Assembly: GCF_013044505.1 (NCBI RefSeq)
Contig: NZ_JABERD010000033.1
Span: 1-62,601 of the forward strand
DNA length: 62,601 bases
Direction: 5' to 3'
Source: Streptomyces sp. S3(2020)
GTDB lineage: Bacteria; Actinomycetota; Actinomycetes; Streptomycetales; Streptomycetaceae
Shown here: positions 1 to 8,151 of the stretch, in pieces
How the letters are laid out: the number at the start of each line of letters is the position of its first letter
Numbering within the stretch: position 1 is the first letter of the stretch
Program-made: the position numbers and the translations under genes
The notes under the pieces: generated by a model
What the model was told of the DNA's origin: nothing
The model's input: the letters and a program-made list of their open reading frames with translations, nothing else
The model's database searches: none

Positions 1-86
1 GGAGTGAGGGATGGGGGTGGTGGGCCCTGTCATGTGTCGTTCTCCGGTTGTCATGGGGTCCTGCCGTGTTTCGAGGCCCGGCTCTC

Positions 87-1997
87 TCAGCCGATCAGGT
101 CGAGGGCGGCGTGCCGCGGGCGTACGTCACCGGTGGCCGTCGGGACCACGGCGGAGTGCCTTCCCGGGTCGGTCACGATCAGAACCGTCATCGGGTCGTA
201 GCCCGCCTCGGTGATCACCTTCAGATCGACGTCGGTGAGCAGGTCGCCGGCTTCGACGCGCTGCCCCTGCGTGACCGCGGGGGAGAAGCCCCTGCCCTTG
301 AGCTCGACGGTGTTCAGACCGATGTGCACGAGCACTTCCACACCGCTGTCGCTGCGGATGCCGAACGCGTGCGGCATGACACTCACGAGGGTGCCGCCGA
401 TGGGGGCGTAGACCTTGCCCTCGGAGGGGATCACGGCGATACCGGACCCCATCGCTCCGGAGGCGAACACCTTGTCGGGGACCTCGGAGAGCGGTACGAC
501 CTTCCCTGCGACCGGTGCCGTGAGCGTGGCCACCGTGTCGTCCCCGTCCCCGTCGCCGTTCCCATCGCCTTCGCCGGAGCCACTGTCCACGGCGGCCGCC
601 TTCGGAGTCGCGGGCAGGTCCTTGAAGCCCAGGACGAAGGTCAGGGCGAATCCGATGGCCGTGGCGACGCCGCAGCCGACGAGTTGGAGGGCGAAGTTGC
701 CGACCCCCAGCGTCGCGGCGATAGTGAGCGCACCGGGCAGGACGAAGCCGTCTGCTCCGGAGCCGCCGGCCGCCGCGATCGCGCCGCCCACAGCGCCGCC
801 GATGGACGCGTAGACGAAGGGGCGCTTGAGCCGCAGGGTGACACCGTAGATCGCCGGCTCGGTGATGCCCGCGACGAAGGCGGAGAGGCTGGCCGGACCG
901 GCCACTGCCTTGAGATCCTGGTTGCGCGTCTTCAGGAAGACCGCGAAGGTGGCGGCACCCTGGGCGAGGATCGCGGGGAACAGCGCGCCGATCAGCAGCG
1001 AGTGACCGTTCGTCGCCAGTTCCTGCGCCAGGATCGGCACGAAGGCCCAGTGCAGACCGAAGATCACGAGGATCTGCCACACACCGCCGAAGACGCCGCC
1101 CGCCGCCCAGGGGGCAAGGCCCCAAAGGTTCTCTATCCCGGACGCGAGGGTGTCGCCGACCACACTCGAAGCCGGCCCGATGGCCAGGAAGACCACAGGT
1201 ACGACGATCGTGAGGGTGAACAGGGGAACCGCGAAGTTGCGCACCACGGTCGGCATCACCCGCTCCAGCAGGCGCTCGACGTGCGACTGGAAGTACACCG
1301 CCAGGATGGTCGGGATGACGGCGGACAGATAGTTCGCCATGACCACCGGGATGCCCAGGAAGGTCAGATGCCCGCCCGCCTGGTCGAACGCCTGAAGTGT
1401 CAGGGACGTGCCGTCCTTGCCCGGGATGACGGCGATGGTGGCGGAGTAGATGAGTGCGCCGGCGATCGCGACCGCGGTGAACTGGTTCGCCTTGAACCGC
1501 TTGGCGGCGGTCATGGCCAGCAGCACGGGCAGGAACTGGAACACGGCGTCGGCCGCCGCGAACCAGATGGCGTACGTCGACGAGGAGCGGAAGCCGGGGC
1601 TGATCTCCACCGCCACCGCGAGGAACGCCTTGAGCAGACCCACGGCCGCCAGGGTCCACAGGAACGGGGTGAAGATGCTGGTGACCAGGTCCATCGCACG
1701 AGGGAGGAAGCCTCCGGCGGAGCCGCCGCCGCTGTGTTCCTCGACGCCGTGTGCCACGACCGCCTTGTAGACCTCGCCGACGGTATTGCCGATGACGACC
1801 TGGAACTGGCCGCCCGCCTCGACCACGGCGATGACACCGCGCGTCGATTCGACGGCTTCCTTATCCACCTTAGATCGGTCATCGAGGACGAAACGCAGCC
1901 GCGTCGCACAGTGGGCGACGGATCTGACGTTCTCCTTGCCACCGATGCCCCGCAGGACTTCCTCGGCGGTCACTTCGTACTTGCTCTGTGTTGCCAC
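87..1997 (-). CDS. PTS beta-glucoside-type permease, EIIBCA fusion
   Basis: Membrane permease that imports and phosphorylates a sugar, probably a beta-glucoside, using phosphate passed from HPr. Domain order is EIIB (residues 1-90, phosphocysteine Cys30 in AHCATRLRF), a membrane EIIC domain (about 110-460, with GLHWAFVPI), then EIIA (about 490-636, phospho-His558 in VLVHIGLNTVELKG). The length, 636 aa, is normal for a BglP-like protein. I chose the GTG at 1997 because GGAGGA precedes it and the EIIB domain starts directly after; the frame is open up to 2063. The 5' leader carries a BglG-type antiterminator/terminator, so expression is probably induced by substrate. HPr and EI are encoded divergently close by. 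The exact sugar cannot be read from sequence. Confidence 0.93.
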   Translation of the reverse strand: MATQSKYEVTAEEVLRGIGGKENVRSVAHCATRLRFVLDDRSKVDKEAVESTRGVIAVVEAGGQFQVVIGNTVGEVYKAVVAHGVEEHSGGGSAGGFLPRAMDLVTSIFTPFLWTLAAVGLLKAFLAVAVEISPGFRSSSTYAIWFAAADAVFQFLPVLLAMTAAKRFKANQFTAVAIAGALIYSATIAVIPGKDGTSLTLQAFDQAGGHLTFLGIPVVMANYLSAVIPTILAVYFQSHVERLLERVMPTVVRNFAVPLFTLTIVVPVVFLAIGPASSVVGDTLASGIENLWGLAPWAAGGVFGGVWQILVIFGLHWAFVPILAQELATNGHSLLIGALFPAILAQGAATFAVFLKTRNQDLKAVAGPASLSAFVAGITEPAIYGVTLRLKRPFVYASIGGAVGGAIAAAGGSGADGFVLPGALTIAATLGVGNFALQLVGCGVATAIGFALTFVLGFKDLPATPKAAAVDSGSGEGDGNGDGDGDDTVATLTAPVAGKVVPLSEVPDKVFASGAMGSGIAVIPSEGKVYAPIGGTLVSVMPHAFGIRSDSGVEVLVHIGLNTVELKGRGFSPAVTQGQRVEAGDLLTDVDLKVITEAGYDPMTVLIVTDPGRHSAVVPTATGDVRPRHAALDLIG

Positions 1998-2046
1998 GGC
2001 TCCTCCTCGAGCCCCGCTGTCACCGGACCGGGCGAGACGGTTCGTG

Positions 2047-2143
2047 AAAACAAAAAGACCCAAGCCGGGATCCTAATGCCGTTTCCGAGTGCGCCGGAAA
2101 AACCGACGGAACAGCGGAAACAGCGGATCTCAGCTTGGGTCTT
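2047..2143 (-). terminator. Leader terminator of the EIIBCA gene (conditional)
   Basis: On the minus strand AAGACCCAAGC...GATCC (2125-2143) pairs with GGATC...GCTTGGGTCTT (2055-2073) and is followed by a T-rich run, TTTTTGTTTT. The loop holds a second inverted pair (GCTGTTTCCG with CGGAAACGGC), so the whole leader folds into one long hairpin. Its 5' arm overlaps the RAT element at 2133-2165. This is the classic arrangement in which a BglG/LicT protein bound to the RAT blocks terminator formation. Confidence 0.85.
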
Positions 2144-2165
2144 GCCTGCGGCCCAGTAACAATCC
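2133..2165 (-). promoter_or_regulatory. RAT (BglG/LicT-type ribonucleic antiterminator)
   Basis: The minus-strand RNA reads GGATTGTTACTG, then GGCC, then GCAGGCAAGACCC. This matches the conserved RAT core of the BglG/SacT/LicT family (GGATTGTTACTG...GCAGGCAAAACC) almost exactly. It overlaps the 5' arm of the terminator at 2047-2143. Phosphorylated antiterminator protein would bind here and let transcription enter the EIIBCA gene. No BglG-like gene is present in this window. Confidence 0.88.
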
Positions 2166-2343
2166 CAGCTTTGGTAGGGCACCAGGGGGCGCCTTGGGGC
2201 AGGACAGTAGACGCCGGACTTTCCTTGTGTCCATAGGTCTGGCAAGACCATTTTGCGCCGGATCAGACGGCAGGCCATGCGGTGGTCGCACCTCGGTCCT
2301 CCCGTTGACGTCCCGCTCGTCCTGCCGTTACGGTGCGGTTCAC

Positions 2344-2378
2344 GGATTGTTACCGGTGTGAGCCGGGCAAGACCTGGG
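2344..2378 (+). promoter_or_regulatory. RAT (BglG/LicT-type antiterminator), rightward operon
   Basis: GGATTGTTACCGG, a short spacer, then GCCGGGCAAGACCTGGG. It has the same RAT consensus as the leftward element and sits on the opposite strand of the same intergenic region. It overlaps the 5' arm of the terminator at 2369-2417. The two elements differ in the lower stem, so they are not simple copies of each other. Confidence 0.85.
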
Positions 2379-2417
2379 ACGAGCTGTCGTACGGCAGCCG
2401 CGCCCGGGTCTTTTTTT
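2369..2417 (+). terminator. Leader terminator of the rightward PTS operon (conditional)
   Basis: AAGACCTGGG (2369-2378) pairs with CCCGGGTCTT (2403-2412) and is followed by TTTTTTT. A small GCTG...CAGC hairpin lies inside the loop. The 5' arm is shared with the RAT, so formation should be blocked when the antiterminator binds. It ends 39 bp before the oxidoreductase start. Confidence 0.85.
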
Positions 2418-2455
2418 GTGCGCGGACACGCTTGAACGGCAGCGAGGAGTGGCGA

Positions 2456-3475
2456 ATGCGAACGGTCGGAACGCGCTGGGGGATACTCGGCGCCGGCAAG
2501 ATCGCACGTGTCTTCGCCGCCGATCTCACGGCTGCCGGACTACAGGTGTCAGGTGTCGCGGCACGCGACCCCGACCGTGCGGCGCGGTTCGCGGGGGAGA
2601 CGGGGATACCCGCCTCCTACGGGTCCTACGAGGAACTCGTCCTGGCCCCGGACGTGGACGCCGTGTATGTCGCCACGCCGCAGCCCTTCCACGCCGACCA
2701 GGCGATTCTCGCGATCGAGGCGGGCAGGGCGGTGCTGGTCGAGAAGTCGTTCGCGGACGACGCGCTCTCGGCGCAGCGGATCGTGGACGCCGCCCGCCAC
2801 CACTCGGTGTTCGCGATGGAAGCGATGTGGACCCGTTTCCTTCCCACGTTCGCCGCACTCCGCGACGAGCTGGCCCGCGGGGCGGTCGGGGAACTCAGGG
2901 GCGTGGTCACCCACCACTTCCAGAAGCTGGACGACTCTCCGGCCGGTCGGCACTACGACCCTGCGCTCGGCGGCGGCGCGGTCGCGGACCTCGGGGTGTA
3001 CGGGGTCTCGCTCGCCTTCCATCTCCTGGGCGCGCCCCACGAGATCGTCGCCGAGGGCCGTGCGACACCGTCCGGCGTCGACACGAGTGCGTCGGTCCTG
3101 ATGCGGCACGGCCACGGCCGTACCTCCACCACCCTCACGGCCATGGACACCCCCGGCCCGAACGGCGCCGCCGTCATCGGCACCGACGGCTGGATCGAGA
3201 TCGACCCCTACTGGTTCGGTTCCACCGGGTTCACGGTGTACGACGCGGGCCGCCCCGGCAGTCCCGTACGGCGCTTCGAGCCGCCGGTCATGACCGGACG
3301 GGGCATGCACTTCCAGGCCCTGGAAGTCGAACGCTGCCTGCGGGAAGGCGAGTTGGAGAGTCCCCTCATGCCACTGTCCGAGAGCGTCTCGGTGATTAAG
3401 GCCCTGGACGAGATACGCCGACAGGTGGGCACCACCAAGGTGTCCCGCCCCGAGCCGGTGGGACGGCGGTCATGA
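2456..3475 (+). CDS. Gfo/Idh/MocA family NAD(P)-dependent oxidoreductase
   Basis: Cytoplasmic dehydrogenase of the Gfo/Idh/MocA family, 339 aa, probably acting on a sugar or sugar derivative. The N-terminal Rossmann fold shows GILGAGKIARVF near residue 10. The usual EKP motif reads VEKSFADD. The C-terminal alpha/beta domain contains GGGAVADLGVYGVS. The start is the ATG at 2456 (upstream AGCGAGGAG), downstream of the leader terminator; an upstream in-frame ATG at 2333 would lie inside the antiterminator and is unlikely. Its stop overlaps the next ATG (ATGA), so the two are co-translated. Encoded beside PTS genes, it may process the imported sugar; its substrate is not known. Confidence 0.88.
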   Translation: MRTVGTRWGILGAGKIARVFAADLTAAGLQVSGVAARDPDRAARFAGETGIPASYGSYEELVLAPDVDAVYVATPQPFHADQAILAIEAGRAVLVEKSFADDALSAQRIVDAARHHSVFAMEAMWTRFLPTFAALRDELARGAVGELRGVVTHHFQKLDDSPAGRHYDPALGGGAVADLGVYGVSLAFHLLGAPHEIVAEGRATPSGVDTSASVLMRHGHGRTSTTLTAMDTPGPNGAAVIGTDGWIEIDPYWFGSTGFTVYDAGRPGSPVRRFEPPVMTGRGMHFQALEVERCLREGELESPLMPLSESVSVIKALDEIRRQVGTTKVSRPEPVGRRS

Positions 3476-4089
3476 GACTCCACCTCGTACGGCACGCCCG
3501 TACCGAGTACAACGCCGCCGGCCGCCTTCAGGGCTGGTGCGACTCACCACTGACCGACGACGGCCTGCCGCAACTGCGGGCGACCGCGGCCCACTTGGCC
3601 GACGTCGAACTGACGGCAGCCTGGGCGAGCCCTTCCGGACGGACGATGGCCACCGCGCGGGAGATCCTGCGCCACCACGAGGCCGTGCGCCTGCGGGCGG
3701 ACGACGCACTGCGGGAGTACTCGTTCGGCGAGTGGGAGGCGCGGCCCGAGCCGGAACTGTACGGCCAGGTCGAGCCCCGCCTTCTCTTTGCTGATGTGAT
3801 CGCCGGAAAGCATCCCGGTCTGGCCGGTGGGGAAGCGGCCGACGCCTACCTCGCACGTGTTGGCGACGCGTTCGCGCGGATCGGGCGCGCACACCCGGAA
3901 GGCGACGTCCTCGTCGTGAGCCACGGCGTCACCCTGTTCGTCTACCTGGCACTCATCGGCTATTCCGGTGGAACTCCGCTTGGCAATTGCAGTGTGACGA
4001 CCGTCGAGATCATCGAGAACCGAGCCACGGCCGTCCAGGTGGGATTCCTGCCGAAGATTTCCGTTCCCTATGCGGACGCTGTGAGCTGA
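3472..4089 (+). CDS. Histidine phosphatase family protein (phosphoglycerate mutase-like)
   Basis: 205 aa cytoplasmic phosphatase of the histidine phosphatase superfamily. The N-terminal LVRHARTEYN (catalytic His8) replaces the classical RHG with RHA. A second conserved His lies in VVSHGVTL near residue 148. GEWEARPEPEL matches the acid-containing region of the family. It overlaps the upstream oxidoreductase by ATGA and precedes ptsH by 94 bp. A role in dephosphorylating the PTS sugar phosphate is plausible but inferred only from context. Confidence 0.85.
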   Translation: MRLHLVRHARTEYNAAGRLQGWCDSPLTDDGLPQLRATAAHLADVELTAAWASPSGRTMATAREILRHHEAVRLRADDALREYSFGEWEARPEPELYGQVEPRLLFADVIAGKHPGLAGGEAADAYLARVGDAFARIGRAHPEGDVLVVSHGVTLFVYLALIGYSGGTPLGNCSVTTVEIIENRATAVQVGFLPKISVPYADAVS

Positions 4090-4183
4090 AAGCTCTTTTC
4101 GGCACTTGGCACCCATGGATTTTCCCCAATGGCGTCACCACCTCATGTGGCGCCTGTGAAACGCGAGACAAAAGGAGTCAGGA

Positions 4184-4453
4184 ATGCCGGAGCGACACGC
4201 CACCGTCATGTGTTCCCAGGGGCTGCACGCCCGGCCCGCGGCCACCTTCGCCCGAGCCGCCGCGGCCGCCGACCACGCCGTCACCATCCGGAAGACGGAC
4301 GGGAACCCGGTGTCGGCGAAGAGCACCCTCATGCTCATGAGCCTGGGACTAAAGGAGGGCGAAGCCGTCATCCTCGCCTCCGACGACGAGACGGCCGGGC
4401 CCTCGCTCGACCACCTCGCCGCCCTGCTGGCCACCGAGCTTGACGAGCGGTGA
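4184..4453 (+). CDS. ptsH: HPr phosphocarrier protein
   Basis: 89 aa phosphocarrier that passes phosphate from Enzyme I to EIIA. The active-site His15 lies in GLHARPAA, and the regulatory-serine region reads SAKSTLMLMSLGL (Ser47). Length and motifs are typical. The ribosome site AAAGGAG sits 7 nt before ATG. Enzyme I follows directly, giving this locus its own general PTS proteins. The 94 bp upstream contain no clear gene or terminator, so it is probably transcribed with the oxidoreductase operon. Confidence 0.95.
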   Translation: MPERHATVMCSQGLHARPAATFARAAAAADHAVTIRKTDGNPVSAKSTLMLMSLGLKEGEAVILASDDETAGPSLDHLAALLATELDER

Positions 4454-4476
4454 GACGAGCGTTGAGACGAGCGGAC

Positions 4477-6210
4477 ATGAGCATCGTGACCATCCCTCCG
4501 ACCGTGTCCGGCGTCGGCGTGGGCCGTTCCGCCGCCATCGCCCCGCTCGCGCTGGTCCGTCCCGCGCCTGTCATCCCGTCGGGAGCGCGCAGACTGACCG
4601 CAGCGTCGGACATCGCTCAACGGTCGGACACCGCTCAGGCGATCGCTGCCGCGGAGAAGGCGCTGGCCGAGGTGGCCGGTGAGTTCGCCGAGCGGGCCGC
4701 CGCCGCACCGGGGGCGCTCGGCGAGGTGCTGCTCGCGACGGCCGGCATGGCGGCCGACCCCGAACTCGCCGACCTGGCTCGCGCCCGCATCGAGAACGGT
4801 CAGGGCCCGGCCGCGGCCGTGGACGACGCCGTCGCCGAGGTCATGGCGATGCTCACCGCGGCCGGCGGTCTGTTCGCCGAGCGGTCGACCGACCTGCGAA
4901 GCGTGCGCGACCACGCGGTCGCCCGCATCCTCGGACTTCCCGCCCCGGGACTGCCCGAACTCCGGGAAAGGTCCGTGGTCTGCGCCGTAGACCTCTCACC
5001 CGCCGACACCGCCGCACTCGACCTGGAGAAAGTGGCCGCCCTCGTCACCGAGTCGGGTGGCCCCACCGGACATACGGCGATCATCGCGCGGCAGCTCGGC
5101 ATCCCCTGCGTCGTCCGCGCCACCGGGGCCACCGGGATCCCCGAGGGAACCCTCGTCGCCGTCGACGCCGCGAACGGAACCATCACCGCGCACCCGGACC
5201 GAGCCCTGGTCGAGACGGTCCGCCACAGAGCGCAGACCGAACGACTCCTCGCCGAGGACACCGCACCGGGCGCGACAGCGGACGGCCACCCCGTGCCCCT
5301 GCTCGCCAACGTCGGCACCCCACACGAGATCGAGCAACTCGACCCCGCCACGGTCGAGGGCATCGGCCTGTTCCGCACCGAGGTCCTCTTCCTGGACTCC
5401 GCGACCGCACCCTCGCGCGACCGGCAGGCCCCGCAGTACGCCCGCGCCCTGGCGGCGACGAACGGCTCCAAGACGGTGATACGCACCCTCGACGCAGGCG
5501 CCGACAAACCCCTCGCGTTCGCCGCGCAGGACGACGAGGACAACCCGGCGCTCGGTGTACGCGGCTACCGGCTGGTCCGTACGCAACCCCAGCTGCTGGA
5601 GGAACAACTCGCCGCTCTCGGCGCGACCGTACGGGCACTGGAGCCGGAGCGCCGGCCCGACGTCTGGGTGATGGCGCCGATGATCTCCACACCCGCCGAA
5701 GCCCGCACGTTCGCCAGACTGGCCCGAGCCCACGGCATCCGGACCGTCGGGGTGATGATCGAGGTCCCGGCCGCCGCTCTCCAGGCGGCGGCGATCCTCG
5801 ACGAGGTCGACTTCGTCTCCATCGGCACCAACGACCTCGCCCAGTACACGATGGCCACCGACCGCCTCCGCGGCGAACTCACGGACCTCCTCGACCCCTG
5901 GCAGCCCGCGGTGCTCGCCCTGGTCGCGGCGACCGCCCGCGCCGCGACGGCCGTACGCAAGCCGGTCGGAGTGTGCGGCGAGTCGGCGTCGGATCCGCTG
6001 ATGGCGCTGGCCCTGACCGGCATGGGCGTGACCAGCCTCTCGATGTCCGCCCCGGCACTACCTGCCGTACGCCACGCGTTGCGCCACCACAGCCTCGCGC
6101 GATGCGTGTCCATCGCCGAAGCGGTACTCACCGCCCAGAGCGCCGACGAGGCCCGAAACGCCGCCCGCGCCCTCGCGGACGGGGAAGTGGTGGAACGGCT
6201 CGGTCTCTGA
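4477..6210 (+). CDS. ptsI: PTS Enzyme I (phosphoenolpyruvate-protein phosphotransferase)
   Basis: 577 aa cytoplasmic Enzyme I; autophosphorylates with PEP and hands the phosphate to HPr. The phospho-His lies in ESGGPTGHTAII (His199 with this start). The C-terminal PEP-binding barrel includes GIGLFRTEVLF, GTNDLAQYTMA and the active-site Cys in VGVCGESASDPL. I chose the ATG at 4477, which places GVGVGRSAA at the usual N-terminal position. A GTG at 4450 overlapping the ptsH stop is an alternative that adds nine residues. The operon ends here, converging on the glycosyltransferase gene with 37 bp between stops and no obvious terminator hairpin. Confidence 0.93.
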   Translation: MSIVTIPPTVSGVGVGRSAAIAPLALVRPAPVIPSGARRLTAASDIAQRSDTAQAIAAAEKALAEVAGEFAERAAAAPGALGEVLLATAGMAADPELADLARARIENGQGPAAAVDDAVAEVMAMLTAAGGLFAERSTDLRSVRDHAVARILGLPAPGLPELRERSVVCAVDLSPADTAALDLEKVAALVTESGGPTGHTAIIARQLGIPCVVRATGATGIPEGTLVAVDAANGTITAHPDRALVETVRHRAQTERLLAEDTAPGATADGHPVPLLANVGTPHEIEQLDPATVEGIGLFRTEVLFLDSATAPSRDRQAPQYARALAATNGSKTVIRTLDAGADKPLAFAAQDDEDNPALGVRGYRLVRTQPQLLEEQLAALGATVRALEPERRPDVWVMAPMISTPAEARTFARLARAHGIRTVGVMIEVPAAALQAAAILDEVDFVSIGTNDLAQYTMATDRLRGELTDLLDPWQPAVLALVAATARAATAVRKPVGVCGESASDPLMALALTGMGVTSLSMSAPALPAVRHALRHHSLARCVSIAEAVLTAQSADEARNAARALADGEVVERLGL

Positions 6211-6247
6211 CGTTCCGTGTGAGCGACGTCGTGCAGTCCCGCCGCCC

Positions 6248-7318
6248 TCACCCCAGAGTGCGGTACAGCGACAGATGCCGGCGTGCCGCCGAGTCCCAGG
6301 TGTGCCGGGCGGCGAGGCCACGCCCGGCGGCCCGGCGAGCGGGATCCTCCGTGGCCACGGCGTGGCCGAGCTGCCCGGCCAGCGTCCGCGGGGTGTCGGC
6401 GAAAAGCGCGGCGGAGCCGAACACCTCCCGCAGCACGGGCAGATCCCGGACGACCAGCGGTACGCCCGCAGCCAGCGCCTCCATGGCGGCGAGGCCGAAA
6501 CCCTCCTTCAGGGAGGGAAAGGCGAACACGGCGGCGGCCCCCACCAGGGCCGGGAGCTCGTCGTCGGCCACCGGGCCGAGGACGACCGGTTCGACGCCGA
6601 GTTCGGCGGCGCGACGCTCCCAGCGGGTGCGGTAGTCGCGGTAGTCGAACAGGGTCTCGCCGCCCGCGATGACCAGATGCACGTCGTCCGCGTCGAGGAG
6701 CGCGTACGCCTCCAGCAGGTCCAGGGAACCCTTGCGGGGCTCGATCCCGCCGACGCTGAGGACGTACCGGCCGAGCCGCGAGCGCCACTTCTCCCGTGCC
6801 GCCGGATCGAGGGTCGCGAACCGCTCGTACGCCACTCCGTTGGGGATGACGTCCGCCGTCAGTCCCCAGCCCTCCCTCAGCTCCTCCGCCACCGAGCGCG
6901 AGACACAGACGTGCGCGTACGGCTCGACGATCGCCTTCTCGTGGCAGGCCGCGAGCTCGGGGGTGGTGAAGTGGTCGAGGTGGTGGACGGTGCGCACACA
7001 GCGGCCGACCGCGTTGGCGCTGATGCAGTCCTGGGCGTGCACGATGTCGTAAGGCGCCGGGTCGAAGGCCTCGTGCAGGGTGGCGATGGAGCGCAGGATG
7101 CGCTCGCCGACGCTCTCGCCGGGCGGTCCGTCGGGGAACGGCACGATCCGCAGGCGCACGGCCGGGTCGACGGGGCGGTAGAAGCCCTCGTCGCCGCCCC
7201 GGCCCAGGGTCCAGACGGTGACGTCCTCGCCCAGTGCCGCGAGGGCCTCGGCGAGGGCGAGGGTGTGGACGACTCCGCCGCGCGGCTTGGTGGAGTAGCT
7301 GAGCAGGGCGATCTTCAC
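6248..7318 (-). CDS. MSMEG_0565-type family 4 glycosyltransferase (nit1C cluster)
   Basis: 356 aa GT-B glycosyltransferase and last gene of the nit1C-like operon. The N-terminal GGVVHTLALAEALAALG resembles the acceptor-side glycine loop of GT4 enzymes, and the C-terminal donor site shows FPSLKEGFGLAAMEAL with the E-x7-E pattern. The GTG start overlaps the stop of the upstream C-N hydrolase (GTGA), indicating translational coupling. Glycosyltransferases of the MSMEG_0565 family occur in the nitrogen-starvation cluster of actinobacteria. Its presence suggests that the pathway makes or modifies a glycosylated compound; neither donor nor acceptor is known. Confidence 0.85.
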   Translation of the reverse strand: MKIALLSYSTKPRGGVVHTLALAEALAALGEDVTVWTLGRGGDEGFYRPVDPAVRLRIVPFPDGPPGESVGERILRSIATLHEAFDPAPYDIVHAQDCISANAVGRCVRTVHHLDHFTTPELAACHEKAIVEPYAHVCVSRSVAEELREGWGLTADVIPNGVAYERFATLDPAAREKWRSRLGRYVLSVGGIEPRKGSLDLLEAYALLDADDVHLVIAGGETLFDYRDYRTRWERRAAELGVEPVVLGPVADDELPALVGAAAVFAFPSLKEGFGLAAMEALAAGVPLVVRDLPVLREVFGSAALFADTPRTLAGQLGHAVATEDPARRAAGRGLAARHTWDSAARRHLSLYRTLG

Positions 7319-8151
7319 GAGGGTCCTTCCCGGTACGCGTGCGGCCGCCGCTCGTCGAGATGGCGCAGGACCCGGCGGGCCCGGTCGATCTCCTCGGCGA
7401 CGTCGACCTCGGCCACCGCCAGGCCCGCCTTGGCCCAGGTGCGCGCGAGGATGTCGCCGCCCGGGCCGACGACCTTGGCCTGGCCCAGGAAGCGCATCCC
7501 GCCCATCGCGCCGGTCTGGTTGGAGGAGGCCAGGACGACCTGGTTCTCGGCCGCCCGCGCCTGGTCGTACAGGTCGAAGAGCTTGGCCTGCCGGTCCTGG
7601 GCCATCCGCGGGGCACGGTTGGTGATGCTGGTCGGCCAGGCGGACAGACAGGCCAGGATCTCGGCGCCGTCCAGGGCGAGGGAGCGGGCGGACTCCGGGA
7701 ACGTCTTGTCGTAGTCGATGAGCATGCCGAGCCGCCCGACCGGGGTGTCGAAGGCGTCGAACCGGTCGCCCGGACGATAGGCGGCCGTCTCCCCGGCCGG
7801 CAGATGGACCTTGCGATGGCGGCCGAGCACGCCGTCGCCGCTGACGCAGACGGCGGCGTTGTAGCGGTCGGTGCCCCCGTCCTCGCAGTAGCCGACGCAC
7901 ACCACCATCTCGGCGGCCAGCCGGGCCACCTGGAGGATCAGCGGGTCGTCGGGCTTGAGGGCCGGGGGCAGCGCCTCGGGGTCGGGGTGGCGCAGATCGG
8001 CGAGATAGCCGCCGAGGGCGGCGTCGGGCAGCACGAGCAGTCCGGCGCCGGAGGCGCGGGCGTCGTCGATCACCTTGGCGATCCTCGCCAGGTCGAACTC
8101 CAGGTCGCGGCCGAAGTGGGCGGCCGCGGCCGCGATCCGGATCGTGCTCAT
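7315..8151 (-). CDS. Carbon-nitrogen hydrolase homologue lacking catalytic Cys and Glu (pseudoenzyme)
   Basis: 278 aa protein of the nitrilase fold, clearly a paralogue of the next upstream gene. The three catalytic positions of the family are Glu, Lys and Cys. Here the Glu position reads LLVLPDAALGGY (Asp, codon GAC), the Lys is kept in LGRHRKVHLP, and the nucleophile position reads LGMLIDYDKTFPE (Asp, codon GAC, in place of Cys). The reading frame is intact and conserved in length, so it is not a decayed gene. It should be unable to act as a thiol amidase or nitrilase. It may instead pair with its active neighbour. ATG at 8151 overlaps that gene's stop (ATGA). Confidence 0.85.
   Translation of the reverse strand: MSTIRIAAAAAHFGRDLEFDLARIAKVIDDARASGAGLLVLPDAALGGYLADLRHPDPEALPPALKPDDPLILQVARLAAEMVVCVGYCEDGGTDRYNAAVCVSGDGVLGRHRKVHLPAGETAAYRPGDRFDAFDTPVGRLGMLIDYDKTFPESARSLALDGAEILACLSAWPTSITNRAPRMAQDRQAKLFDLYDQARAAENQVVLASSNQTGAMGGMRFLGQAKVVGPGGDILARTWAKAGLAVAEVDVAEEIDRARRVLRHLDERRPHAYREGPS

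Noticed and set aside
48..2159. 703-aa plus-strand open frame opposite the EIIBCA gene
   Set aside because: It is the antisense shadow of a well-supported gene; its composition (Asp/Gly/Arg-rich, no domain) is typical of GC-rich antisense frames.
6211..6247. Bidirectional terminator between ptsI and the glycosyltransferase gene
   Set aside because: The 37-bp gap has no convincing stem-loop.
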